Source of the DNA: a virus
Length of the DNA: 28,395 nucleotides
Strand: one strand, 5' to 3'
Virus record (IMG/VR): IMGVR_UViG_3300014913_000056
Span: 1-28,395 of that record
Under the pieces are notes generated by a model. That model was given only the letters and a program-made list of their open reading frames with translations, was not told where the DNA came from and ran no database searches. How positions within the stretch are numbered: position 1 is the first letter of the stretch; every line of letters begins with the position of its first letter. Of the stretch, positions 4,637 through 12,995 are shown piece by piece. The position numbers were made by a program, and so were the translations under genes.

Positions 4637-4671
4637 AATATTATAATTAACTAATCAATAGGGAACCCATT

Positions 4672-5172
4672 ATGCTGGACATAGCACTCCTAAAATTACA
4701 GTACGAGATTCTGAATAAGACACCGAGTGAACTCTCCGCTGATTGTGGGATGCCTGAAGAAGCCATCCTAGATACCATTAAAGAAAAAGGGTGGAAACAA
4801 TGGTGGCCCTCAGGTATTGATGACGAGATCCTAGCCAAAAGTACTGAGAACATCGAGGAACAAGATGAGCTCCTAGTACTACAATCTGAACAATTCCTGG
4901 ATCGAGCGAAACGGCGTCTCGCAGTGTATACCATCGCCAAAGAGATTCATCTCGCTCAAAAATATCTCAAGCTAGAGTCTGCTATTATCGATAAGGCTTA
5001 CACTTTAATTAATGACTTGTCTGGGCTTGACACTAAGAGCATTAAAGACTTGTCAACCTTGTATAAAGACATGACTGCTAAGTCTCCTACTTCTGCCTTA
5101 GCTGCCTTCTCATTCTGTGAAGATGAGGGAGGACTACCGAGTGTCATTATACGAGACCTTTCTGGTCGCTAA
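4672..5172 (+). CDS. Terminase small subunit (putative)
   Basis: 166 aa, first gene of the plus-strand virion operon and only 3 bases upstream of terL, the usual place for the small terminase subunit. The N-terminal part (ILNKTPSELSADCGMPEEAI) looks like a helix-turn-helix, the DNA-recognition part of TerS proteins. The rest is predicted to be helical (about residues 65-140), as in the oligomerising core. TerS would bind the phage packaging site and deliver DNA to TerL. The start has only a weak AGGGAA Shine-Dalgarno. The call rests mainly on position, size and the HTH-like segment. Confidence 0.75.
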   Translation: MLDIALLKLQYEILNKTPSELSADCGMPEEAILDTIKEKGWKQWWPSGIDDEILAKSTENIEEQDELLVLQSEQFLDRAKRRLAVYTIAKEIHLAQKYLKLESAIIDKAYTLINDLSGLDTKSIKDLSTLYKDMTAKSPTSALAAFSFCEDEGGLPSVIIRDLSGR

Positions 5173-5175
5173 TAA

Positions 5176-6645
5176 ATGAGATTTGAGTTATTAACAAAAC
5201 CACAGGGAGATGTGCTTGGCCGCTATGCCCGTTCTAGAGCGAGAGTGACCTTTATCATGGGTCCTCTCGGTTCTGGGAAAACTTTTGAGAGCTGTTCGAA
5301 AATATTTAACTTGATGTGCGAACAGAAGCCCAATGCCCTGGGGATAAGGAAGACAAGATTTTATGCGATTCGAAATACTTATCCTGACTTGATGTCTACG
5401 ACTGTCAAGGACTGGCTTGAGTTGTTCGGAGAGCTTGGAAAGTTTAAGGGTGGTGGTATGGAACCACCTAGTCATACCCTTAAGTTTAAATTGCGGGATA
5501 AGAGCACGGTACATAGCGAGCTGGTGTTTCTCGCTTTAGATAAACCCTTATCAATCAAGAAGCTTAGAGGTGCTCAGGTTACCGGTTTTTGGTTGAATGA
5601 GACGAAGGAGCTAGACAAGGCCATTGTCGATATGGCTGACCTTAGACATGGACGTTATCCCTCACCTATGGATGGAGGTGCTACTTGGCATGGTATGATC
5701 GGGGATACCAACGCACCGGATGACGACTCATGGTACTATGAGCTGTCCGAGACGAACAAACCTGAGGATTGGGAATTTTATCGGCAACCTGGCGGCGTCT
5801 ACCGGGAGATGATCACGAATGAGGCTGGTCGACAGGAATGGACTGGCAAATGGCTACTGAATGAAGAGGCGGAGAATTTGAACAACCTACCTGAAGGATA
5901 TTACAGAAAAGGTATCGAGGGTAAATCAGAGCCATGGATCGCTGTGAACTTAGCAAATGAATTTGGTACAGTCATGGATGGTCGGCCTATTTATCAAGAT
6001 CAATGGCGCGACAACATCCATATGTCAGAAGACATCGAGGTTATACCCGATCTTCCTCTGGCTATAGGACTTGACTTTGGATTAACTCCTGCTGCCATTT
6101 TCGGTCAGCAAACACCTATTGGTAAAGTCAATATCATTGACGAGCTGACTTCTGAGGGTATGGGCATTAATCAATTTATAACAAGTGTCGTAAAACCTCA
6201 TATCAATATACATTATCCCAAGCATAAAATCAGCTGGATCGGTGACCCTTCTGGCAACAGACGGATGGACACAGACGAGCAAACAGTGTTTAAAGAGCTA
6301 TATGACGAATTCAAGATAGACTGTGAAGCTGCCAATTCAAATGATCCAACTATTCGATGGGAAGCTGTCAGGTGGTTCTTAGAACAGATGCGGGATGGTA
6401 AACCTGCAATGCAAGTTCATAAACGCTGTAAAATTATTCGTAAAGGATTTAATGGTGGCTATCAGTTGAGAAGACTACAAGTCACTGGTACAACACGATA
6501 CACCGACAAAGCTGACAAAAATAAATATTCACATCCTCATGATGCACTGCAATACTTAATGATGTTTTATAAAGGCGACTACGGAAAAACTTCCGAGGGC
6601 TTTAGTCGTCCTGACGATGCTAACGAAGATCGATGGAGTCGATGA
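5176..6645 (+). CDS. terL: Terminase large subunit (packaging ATPase and nuclease)
   Basis: 489 aa, normal size for the family. The ATPase domain has a Walker A GPLGSGKT (residues 29-36) and a Walker B-like VTGFWLNE ending in the catalytic glutamate E142. The C-terminal RNase H-like nuclease domain shows three acidic residues in the expected order: LAIGLDFG (D300), WIGDPSG (D357) and HPHDALQYL (D456). It pumps DNA into the prohead and cuts it, docking on the portal encoded next. It starts 3 bases after the terS stop with no clear Shine-Dalgarno, suggesting translational coupling. Confidence 0.97.
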   Translation: MRFELLTKPQGDVLGRYARSRARVTFIMGPLGSGKTFESCSKIFNLMCEQKPNALGIRKTRFYAIRNTYPDLMSTTVKDWLELFGELGKFKGGGMEPPSHTLKFKLRDKSTVHSELVFLALDKPLSIKKLRGAQVTGFWLNETKELDKAIVDMADLRHGRYPSPMDGGATWHGMIGDTNAPDDDSWYYELSETNKPEDWEFYRQPGGVYREMITNEAGRQEWTGKWLLNEEAENLNNLPEGYYRKGIEGKSEPWIAVNLANEFGTVMDGRPIYQDQWRDNIHMSEDIEVIPDLPLAIGLDFGLTPAAIFGQQTPIGKVNIIDELTSEGMGINQFITSVVKPHINIHYPKHKISWIGDPSGNRRMDTDEQTVFKELYDEFKIDCEAANSNDPTIRWEAVRWFLEQMRDGKPAMQVHKRCKIIRKGFNGGYQLRRLQVTGTTRYTDKADKNKYSHPHDALQYLMMFYKGDYGKTSEGFSRPDDANEDRWSR

Positions 6646-8699
6646 TGCGGAAGACCATTTCTATAAAGCAACTACTTATGTGGGTTTCTGAAGCCCAAAC
6701 AATTCATGAAGGATGGAGAAAGGATTCATGGGAAGACTATGAGTTCAGAGATGGTCAACAATGGAATGGGGCTACTTTAGCCGCAATGAAATTGAAAGGC
6801 ATCAATCCTTTAACTATTAACAGAACCTTTCCAATTATCAATCTAGTTCATGGGCATTTCATAAACAACCAACAGGACATTGTCGCCAAAGGACGTACTA
6901 AGAAAGATAGCGAGCTTGCCCAAGTTATGGGTGAGAGCATCTCTTATGTACGTGATCAAAACCTCGGGTCGATGAGGGTTCAGAAAGCCTTTAACGAGCA
7001 GATCACTACTGGCATAGGATTTATGGGAGTTGGTCTGAATCCAGATCCCAGACAAGAAATCGTGAAGTGGTCCTCATATCCATGGTATAGCATTTGGTGG
7101 GATCCTTATGCCTCTCCTTGGTTAGATAAAGACGAGTGTCGATATTGCTTTAACGCCAGTTGGAAAGATCTAGAGAATGTGATTAAGGTTTTCCCTGACA
7201 AGAAAAGTGATATCAAGGAAATCTATTCAGCTTTATCAGTAGACACCTTTGTACCTGATGTATATGATGAAGGAACAGAGGTTGAGGAATTTAAACAGTT
7301 CCTTTCATCTGGTAATTGGATTAACACAGAACGAAAACGAGTACGTCCAGTAGAGATGTGGTATACACGCATCGAAAAAGCTTGGTTTGCCCTAATGCCT
7401 GACGGCCGAGTGTTTGACTTAGACAAGCTCTGTGACTGCAGCGAACAATTTCAAATTATCCAAGCCGCCAACGAAGTAGTCTCAGCTAACGTCAAAAAGA
7501 TGCGTGTTGCCACGTTTCTCGGTAACCTATTACTACAAGACATTCCATCTCCATATGTCCACGATGAATATCCTTTTATTCCTTTTGTGGGTTATCTTGA
7601 TCGGTTTGACTTTCCTTTTGGAATTCCTCGTCAGATTAAAGAACAAGACATGGAAGTTAATAAACGACGTTCCATGGCTTTATCATTATTAAGTAATCGA
7701 CGAGTCTATATTGAGGACGGTGCTGCTATAGATATTAATAAAGCCTACGAAGAGGCTAATCGAGCAGACGGCTTCATAGTCATGAAGAAAAATAAAATGG
7801 ATCGAATTAAGATCCAGGAAATGGGAGACCTTGCTCCTGCACAAATCGACCTTATGCATCAGAGTGAAAATGAGATCAAAGAAATCTCAGGCGCAAACGA
7901 TGAATCACTCGGCTATGAGACTCGGATTCAATCAGGCGTTGCTCTGGAGCGTAAGCAACAGCAATCTGCAACAGTTACTGCAAACCTTCTGGCCAATGCT
8001 CGTGAGAGTCAAAAACGCCTCGGTGAGCTGACAATGTCCTTGGTTCAAAATCGTTGGACTGAGGAAAAAGTTCTACGTATTGTTGATCGAGTGACTGGCT
8101 CTGAGAAATTTATATCTATAAACCAAAAAGTCTATAACCCTGAGTCTGGAGCTATTGAGATTAAAAATAATCTTCCACAAGGTCGATTTGATATAGTAAT
8201 AGCTAATAGACCAATGACTGATACTGTTCGTGAGAAAAACATGGACCTTATATTCTCTGCAATTAATAAGAGCCCACAAGAAGCTGTCGGGCCTTTACTT
8301 AACTTAGCTTTGGAACTTTCAGACATACCAAACAAAGACGAATTACTGAAGCAAGTACGTGCAGCAACTGGTGTGAGTCCTATTGATGACAATCTTTCTA
8401 TGGCAGAACGAGAAGAGAAAGAACGTCAAGAAGCTGAGGCTGTTAAAATACAGCAAGCAGAAGATAGGGAACTTGAAGTTGCTAATGAAGCTGCTGACCT
8501 TGAAGCTAAGAAAGCTAATGTTGAAAAAACTAAAGCTGAGACTGAAGAAATTCGATCTAATATTGGTACTGAAAAACAAATAGCCGATCAAAAAGGATAT
8601 GAGGCAGGCCATAAAATGGGTCTAGAGTTATTGAAAGCAAAGGAACCTACAAGTGAAGGAAAACCTTCCCAAATGGTTCAGGCTACAGGAGCAGCATAA
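6645..8699 (+). CDS. Portal protein, P22 type
   Basis: About 684 aa. It resembles P22-like portals: an N-terminal wing with SWEDYEFRDGQQW and NHxH-like VHGHFINNQQD, a central segment DFPFGIPRQIKEQDMEVNKR, and the SGANDESLGY...SGVALERKQQQ motif (about residues 420-445) typical of the crown/stem helices. The C-terminal ~100 residues are a charged, Glu/Lys/Ala-rich coiled coil, as in the barrel of the P22 portal. It forms the dodecameric DNA channel. Start choice: ATGs occur at 6633, 6642 (ATGA overlap with the terL stop) and 6645. GGAG at 6634-6637 is well spaced only for 6645, so I use that, but 6633 is possible. Confidence 0.92.
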   Translation: MRKTISIKQLLMWVSEAQTIHEGWRKDSWEDYEFRDGQQWNGATLAAMKLKGINPLTINRTFPIINLVHGHFINNQQDIVAKGRTKKDSELAQVMGESISYVRDQNLGSMRVQKAFNEQITTGIGFMGVGLNPDPRQEIVKWSSYPWYSIWWDPYASPWLDKDECRYCFNASWKDLENVIKVFPDKKSDIKEIYSALSVDTFVPDVYDEGTEVEEFKQFLSSGNWINTERKRVRPVEMWYTRIEKAWFALMPDGRVFDLDKLCDCSEQFQIIQAANEVVSANVKKMRVATFLGNLLLQDIPSPYVHDEYPFIPFVGYLDRFDFPFGIPRQIKEQDMEVNKRRSMALSLLSNRRVYIEDGAAIDINKAYEEANRADGFIVMKKNKMDRIKIQEMGDLAPAQIDLMHQSENEIKEISGANDESLGYETRIQSGVALERKQQQSATVTANLLANARESQKRLGELTMSLVQNRWTEEKVLRIVDRVTGSEKFISINQKVYNPESGAIEIKNNLPQGRFDIVIANRPMTDTVREKNMDLIFSAINKSPQEAVGPLLNLALELSDIPNKDELLKQVRAATGVSPIDDNLSMAEREEKERQEAEAVKIQQAEDRELEVANEAADLEAKKANVEKTKAETEEIRSNIGTEKQIADQKGYEAGHKMGLELLKAKEPTSEGKPSQMVQATGAA

Positions 8700-8878
8700 T
8701 GACAGAACAAGAAGAGAAAGTATTTGAAGCTAAAGCTGAAAAATACTTCAAATCGCACAGAGAACTTCCTTGTGGAAGAAACTTTTTATGTTTTCAAACA
8801 GTATCCCCTGAAAGTGATAAAAAGTATAAAGAAAATCATTCAAAAATATTTCCCAATTCACCGGGAGCAGAATTTTAA
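8699..8878 (+). CDS. Small protein of unknown function (59 aa), coupled to the portal gene
   Basis: The ATG overlaps the portal stop as TAATG, and a strong AGGAG (8687-8691) lies 7 bases upstream, so this frame is very likely translated. It begins MTEQEEKVFEAKAEKYFKSH and has two cysteines in PCGRNFLC; the C-terminus is polar and ends PNSPGAEF. I recognise no domain. Its place between portal and scaffold suggests a head assembly factor or minor head protein. A different frame at 8724-8915 is a shadow. Confidence 0.72.
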   Translation: MTEQEEKVFEAKAEKYFKSHRELPCGRNFLCFQTVSPESDKKYKENHSKIFPNSPGAEF

Positions 8879-8954
8879 GAGTTACCGTATCACTCGCCTA
8901 AATCTGAAGGCGTAAAACTTTAATTCATCCGTAGAGATGTAAAAGGAGACTAGT

Positions 8955-10307
8955 ATGTTTAAAAGGTATTCAATTGATGCATTTATCACAGGTATTCTGT
9001 TTGCACCAGACAGCGCTACAGCTGGGCTGTCAGGCGATGGTGCCCCTAGTGGAGACGCATCAGCAAAAGGCGGAGAGGGAGATAAATCAGGTGACAAAGC
9101 TGGTGATAAAACTGGCGACAAAGCTGGTGATAAAACCGGTAATAAATCAGGTGATGGTAAAACAGATGATAAAGCTAGTGATGACAAAACTGGCGATAAA
9201 TCAGGTGATGACAAAACTACAGACAAGGAACCTTCTATTGAAGACCTACAGGGATTACCTACTGTAACAGATAAAGAGCTTATGGGTACTCCTGATGACG
9301 CAGATGTTAAGGCGAAAGCTGAAGCAGATGCTAAGGCGAAAACTGAAGCAGATGCTAAGGCAAAAGCTGAAGCAGACACCAAGGCTCAAAAAGAAGCCGA
9401 AGATGCCAAGGCTGCAAAGGAGAAGGATGCGGCTAACTCCAAGTCGAAAGCAGACGATGACAAAAGCGGTAAAGGAGATGACAAGTCTGGAGATAAACCA
9501 CCTAAAGGCTTTGTTCCAACACAAGCTTTACATGAAGTTAGAGGTGAGAACAGGTATCTGAAAGAGCAAGTAGCGATAATGCAAGCGAAACTCGAAAAGC
9601 TACCTACAAAGGTTGAGGACACAAAACCAAAGGAACTGAAAAAACCTGAGGCTGGATTTGATATCCTAAGTGATTCAGACTTTGAGAAGCTCACTGACGA
9701 CGATCCTTCTAGCGCTTTAAAATACACGGTTAAGTTAGCAAAGCATAATGAAGCTTTGGCAGAATACACAGCCGCTGTAAAGCAGCAAGAAACTGACAAA
9801 GCAAATGCTGAGTCTACAAAATTGGCACTAGCTGAAATGTTTACAGCAACCAATGAGGCCATGGAAAAACATGTACCTGGGTTGTTTGATAAAGAGTCTA
9901 CTGCCCAAGCTGACTTAGTAAAGTTTGCTGACTCCGTGGGGTTCACAAAAGATTTATTTTATCTTACGGACCCATCAACACAGATAATTTTGCCAGGAGA
10001 AACTGACCCTCTTTATCTGGGTGAACAAGCCGCTGATGTAGTAAAAATATTGACTACTGTTAGGAAGACAATAGAAGACGCGGCTGTTGAACCACCAGAC
10101 CTTGAAAAGATCAAAGCTGACCTTACCAAGGAAATAGAGGCTGAGCTAATCAAAAAATTTAAAAACTCTTCAGATAAAAGTTTTACCTCTTTGAAAGAGA
10201 TTCCTGATAGCGATAATGCTCCGGAGTTCTCAGACAAAGTTTTGACAGATGCCCAATTTGAAAAACTTAGTACTAAAGAGAAAGAAGCTTATTTATCTGG
10301 AGCTTAA
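8955..10307 (+). CDS. Putative scaffolding protein
   Basis: 450 aa, directly before the major capsid gene, where scaffolds usually lie, with AAGGAGA 7 bases upstream. Residues about 40-95 are a low-complexity Gly/Asp/Lys repeat (units such as GDKAGDKT). Residues about 116-139 are three copies of the 8-mer ADAKAKAE, encoded by 24-bp repeats, followed by more Ala/Lys/Glu sequence. The C-terminal half is helical and charged (LREQV-like coiled coil near residues 195-215) and ends with ILSDSDFEKL- and LTDAQFEKL-like segments. Scaffolds are typically helical, charged and extended, which fits; direct motif evidence is lacking. It would direct coat assembly and leave before DNA packaging. Confidence 0.72.
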   Translation: MFKRYSIDAFITGILFAPDSATAGLSGDGAPSGDASAKGGEGDKSGDKAGDKTGDKAGDKTGNKSGDGKTDDKASDDKTGDKSGDDKTTDKEPSIEDLQGLPTVTDKELMGTPDDADVKAKAEADAKAKTEADAKAKAEADTKAQKEAEDAKAAKEKDAANSKSKADDDKSGKGDDKSGDKPPKGFVPTQALHEVRGENRYLKEQVAIMQAKLEKLPTKVEDTKPKELKKPEAGFDILSDSDFEKLTDDDPSSALKYTVKLAKHNEALAEYTAAVKQQETDKANAESTKLALAEMFTATNEAMEKHVPGLFDKESTAQADLVKFADSVGFTKDLFYLTDPSTQIILPGETDPLYLGEQAADVVKILTTVRKTIEDAAVEPPDLEKIKADLTKEIEAELIKKFKNSSDKSFTSLKEIPDSDNAPEFSDKVLTDAQFEKLSTKEKEAYLSGA

Positions 10308-10318
10308 GGAGATAAATC

Positions 10319-11413
10319 ATGGCTACAGACTTTCCATTAAATGACCCGTTAGCAGTACAGCGCTGGTCAACATCCCTAGCATACGAAGCTGCCAAGAAAC
10401 AATATTTTGCTAAGTTTATTGGCACCAGCAAAGATGCTCTCATTACCTTGAAAACTGAGCTTAACAAAGGTGCGGGTGAGAAAATCACGGTTGGCCTTCG
10501 TATGAAACTGAGCGGTAATGGTATTGAAGGAGATAATATCATTGAAGGTACATCCGCTGAAGAAGCACTCACATTCTACAATGACGCGGTGTTCATTGAC
10601 CAACTTAGGAAAGGTACCAAGTCCAAAGGTAAAATGTCCGAACAGCGTGTTCCGTATAACCTTCGTAAAGAGGGTCGTGATGCATTGTCTACTTGGTGGG
10701 CTGAAGAACTTGACGAGCAAATTTTCTTCTATCTCGCTGGTGAAGCAACCGCTGCCAATGTAACTACTACACATCACGGTACAATTACTACAAACGCTGG
10801 TCGAGCTAATAACGCCCTATCTGCGCCTTCTACAATTGTATATGGTGAGACTTCAGGTGTCGCAGCTACCGGTAAAGCGGATCTCGCAGCTGGTGACAAA
10901 ATGGGGTTGTACCTCGTTGATAAACTCGTTGCTGCCGCAGAAACTGCCGATCCTATGATTCAACCAATGATGGTTGACGGCGAGAAAAAATTCATCCTCT
11001 TGATGCATACATTTGACGCTTTTAATATGCGTGCAGGCGTATCTGAGAATGATTGGCTTATGATTCGTAAAGCAACTGATCGTGGCAATAAAGGCCTGAT
11101 CTACAAAAACGCTCTTGGTGAGTATGCTGATGTTATTATGCATAAACATCGTGGTGTAATTCGATACAACGACTATGGTGCAGGTGCAAATATCGCGGCC
11201 TCAAGGTCCCTGTTCATGGGCTCCCAGGCAGCTATGATTGCTTACGGTCAAAACTCTTCACCAAACCGTTACTCTTGGAACGAAGAGAAAGACGATCGTG
11301 GTAATGCACTGGCAATCACAGCAGGCGTTATTTTCGGTATCAAAAAAACAACCTATAACTCTCTGGACTTTGGCGTAATCGCTGTTGACTGTGCCTGCGC
11401 TTCACCAGTATAA
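10319..11413 (+). CDS. Major capsid protein, N4-gp56 family
   Basis: 364 aa. The N-terminus follows the family pattern closely: AVQRWSTSLAYEAAKKQYFAK, then KTELNKGAGEKITVGLRMKL, GDNIIEGTSAEEALTFYNDAV, IDQLRKGTKSKGKMSEQRVP and DALSTWWAEELDEQIFFYLA. These are the signature blocks of N4-gp56-type coats, an HK97-fold capsid family. The C-terminal part (SRSLFMGSQAAMIAYGQ, DRGNALAITAGVIFGIKK) also fits. It has a Shine-Dalgarno GGAG upstream and a strong hairpin after the stop. It builds the head shell. Confidence 0.95.
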   Translation: MATDFPLNDPLAVQRWSTSLAYEAAKKQYFAKFIGTSKDALITLKTELNKGAGEKITVGLRMKLSGNGIEGDNIIEGTSAEEALTFYNDAVFIDQLRKGTKSKGKMSEQRVPYNLRKEGRDALSTWWAEELDEQIFFYLAGEATAANVTTTHHGTITTNAGRANNALSAPSTIVYGETSGVAATGKADLAAGDKMGLYLVDKLVAAAETADPMIQPMMVDGEKKFILLMHTFDAFNMRAGVSENDWLMIRKATDRGNKGLIYKNALGEYADVIMHKHRGVIRYNDYGAGANIAASRSLFMGSQAAMIAYGQNSSPNRYSWNEEKDDRGNALAITAGVIFGIKKTTYNSLDFGVIAVDCACASPV

Positions 11414-11437
11414 CAGATCTTCTAGGACTGTTATGAG

Positions 11438-11474
11438 CTTGTCATAAACCCCGTAAGGGTTTATGACAAGTTTT
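11438..11474 (+). terminator. Rho-independent terminator after the capsid gene
   Basis: Perfect 14-bp stem CTTGTCATAAACCC/GGGTTTATGACAAG with a 5-base loop and TTTT after it. There is no room for a promoter before the next gene, so read-through must supply the rest of the operon. Confidence 0.85.
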
Positions 11475-11502
11475 AGTTATCAATTTATAAGGAGATTTAA
11501 AA

Positions 11503-11907
11503 ATGTCAAATCAATCAGATAATGTAATCGGGGCAGTTACTAATGTTCACGATATTCCCGCAGGCGTAGTTTTGTCTGCCAGAGGATCTTATACAAGCTC
11601 TGCAGAATTAGCAGCAAACTCTGTAATTGAAATGGTTTCACTCCCTCTTGGAGCTCAACCTCTTGGTGGTATTATTGAGTTTGATGCTTTTGGTGCAGGT
11701 AGAACCCTGGATATAGGTTTTACTGGCGGGGATATAGACGCTATGTTTGACGGCATAGATGTATCAGCTGCTGGTTCAGCCATTGCCAATGGAACAGGAA
11801 GTGCAGTTTTAGCTGCAGCAGATACTGTAGATGTTAAAGTACTCGGTGATGTCATGGACGCAGATACCACTATAGTTCTTACAATATTCTATGTAATGGT
11901 ACCATAA
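11503..11907 (+). CDS. Putative virion protein next to the capsid gene, possibly capsid decoration (134 aa)
   Basis: No domain recognised with confidence. It is Gly/Ala/Val-rich, likely beta-structured, without Cys or a signal peptide. It follows the capsid gene with an excellent AAGGAG Shine-Dalgarno, and lies between two strong hairpins (11438-11470 and 11935-11970). Small beta-rich proteins in this place are often head decoration or minor head proteins; that role is inferred only from position and composition. Confidence 0.7.
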   Translation: MSNQSDNVIGAVTNVHDIPAGVVLSARGSYTSSAELAANSVIEMVSLPLGAQPLGGIIEFDAFGAGRTLDIGFTGGDIDAMFDGIDVSAAGSAIANGTGSAVLAAADTVDVKVLGDVMDADTTIVLTIFYVMVP

Positions 11908-11934
11908 GATTCACTAACTAGTGGATTTGAATTT

Positions 11935-11970
11935 ATTATTCTCAGGCCCTTAAGTGGGCCTGAGAATAAT
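11935..11970 (+). terminator. Hairpin after the 134-aa gene, weak terminator
   Basis: 15-bp stem ATTATTCTCAGGCCC/GGGCCTGAGAATAAT with a 6-base loop. Only TTC follows, so it may attenuate transcription or protect the upstream mRNA rather than end transcription. The longest frame for the next gene would start inside it (11954), which argues for the later start. Confidence 0.6.
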
Positions 11971-11989
11971 TCAAAAGGGAGATATGCGA

Positions 11990-12328
11990 ATGAAAATAGT
12001 CAAAGTCCTTTATAAAGGGAGGAACCCAAATGAGGTAATTGAAAGTCCTGTAATGAAGAATAAATACACGGCTAAAGATGGTGTAATTGCAAAAATGACA
12101 TTAAACGACTTTCAAGCCATCCTGGCTAGTGGTGACAATAATAAATTGTTTGTACTTGACGATCCAGGTGCAATAGTTAACTTTAAACTGGAAGAGCCCA
12201 AGGTTGAAGAGCCCAAGGTTGAAGAGCCCAAGGTTGAAGAGCCCAAGGTTGAAGAGCCCAAGGTTGAAGATCCACCAATTGATAATGTTACTCCTCCAAC
12301 AGATGCTGAAGAAACAACTAACACATAG
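11990..12328 (+). CDS. Small virion-operon protein with five EEPKV repeats (112 aa)
   Basis: The N-terminal ~65 residues (MKIVKVLYKGRNPNEVIES...) look like a small folded domain. A Glu/Pro/Lys/Val stalk of exactly five EEPKV repeats and an acidic, Thr/Pro-rich tail follow. I chose ATG 11990 because GGGAG lies 8 bases upstream; 11984 is too close and 11954 falls in a hairpin. Function unknown. Position and the extended tail suggest a head or head-neck accessory protein. Confidence 0.75.
   Translation: MKIVKVLYKGRNPNEVIESPVMKNKYTAKDGVIAKMTLNDFQAILASGDNNKLFVLDDPGAIVNFKLEEPKVEEPKVEEPKVEEPKVEEPKVEDPPIDNVTPPTDAEETTNT
12191..12265 (+). repeat. Five perfect 15-bp coding repeats
   Basis: GAAGAGCCCAAGGTT repeated five times without a change, encoding EEPKV. 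Perfect identity, including third codon positions, indicates recent slippage expansion. Confidence 0.9.
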
Positions 12329-12338
12329 GAAGTAAGTT

Positions 12339-12995
12339 ATGCCGACACTTGAAACATTAAGAGAAAATGTAGTAGACGCTATTCAAGACACTTCTATAGA
12401 GGATGACTTCATAGACGCTAAGTTTAATGAGGCCCTTGAACTTTGTGCTGATTACGTCCTTTTGCCAGAACTAGAGTCGTCTGGAACATTTACAACTGCT
12501 ACAGACACTCATAGTGTTGTCATACCAACTTCTTGGAATTATCACCGGGGCCTCTATAGTGCTTATGCTCCTGACACTGAGCTTATTGATGTTGTATCTT
12601 CTTTGAGGCTTTTAAAGAATGATTATCCTGACATTGATAACACAGATATAATGTCTGGTAATATTTGTATTGTAACAACTGGTAGTGGTTCAATTTATTA
12701 TTATTTAAGTCCTGAAACTGAGACAATAGTGACTTGTGGTTTTTATCAGCATCCAACACCCTTAACAGAGGACTCTCATATTCCTTCTTGTTTACCAGCA
12801 TCTATGCAAAATGAGTTACTTGAAAATTATGCACTATGGAAATGTTGGAAAATAATAGAAGATGGGATTGAGGGACCAAAGATTAATACTGCCCATCATA
12901 GAACAGCTTTTAACACTGCACTTGCAGAGTTAGATGATCTTATACATGAAGGTCAGTCTACTCCAAATCCAAAACGTGGATCAGGGTGGATCTAA
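12339..12995 (+). CDS. Putative head-to-tail adaptor protein (218 aa)
   Basis: Begins with MPTLETLRENVVDAIQDTSI and a helix FIDAKFNEALELCADYVLLP, then a beta-rich middle (SGTFTTATDTHSVVIPTSW) and a C-terminal helical part (MQNELLENYALWKCWKIIED and FNTALAELDDLIHEG). This order of helix, beta insert and helices, and the place just before a P22 gp10-like gene, resemble podoviral adaptors of the P22 gp4 or SU10 adaptor kind that close the portal after packaging. The similarity is by pattern, not by search. Confidence 0.7.
   Translation: MPTLETLRENVVDAIQDTSIEDDFIDAKFNEALELCADYVLLPELESSGTFTTATDTHSVVIPTSWNYHRGLYSAYAPDTELIDVVSSLRLLKNDYPDIDNTDIMSGNICIVTTGSGSIYYYLSPETETIVTCGFYQHPTPLTEDSHIPSCLPASMQNELLENYALWKCWKIIEDGIEGPKINTAHHRTAFNTALAELDDLIHEGQSTPNPKRGSGWI

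Noticed and set aside
8724-9561. Overlapping Lys/Gln/Met-rich frames within and before the scaffold gene
   Set aside because: Out-of-frame translations of the repetitive scaffold sequence; the true frames have Shine-Dalgarno sites.
10242-10276. TTGACA at the end of the scaffold gene as a capsid promoter
   Set aside because: No acceptable -10 box at 16-18 bases; best candidate is TACTAA at too long a spacing.
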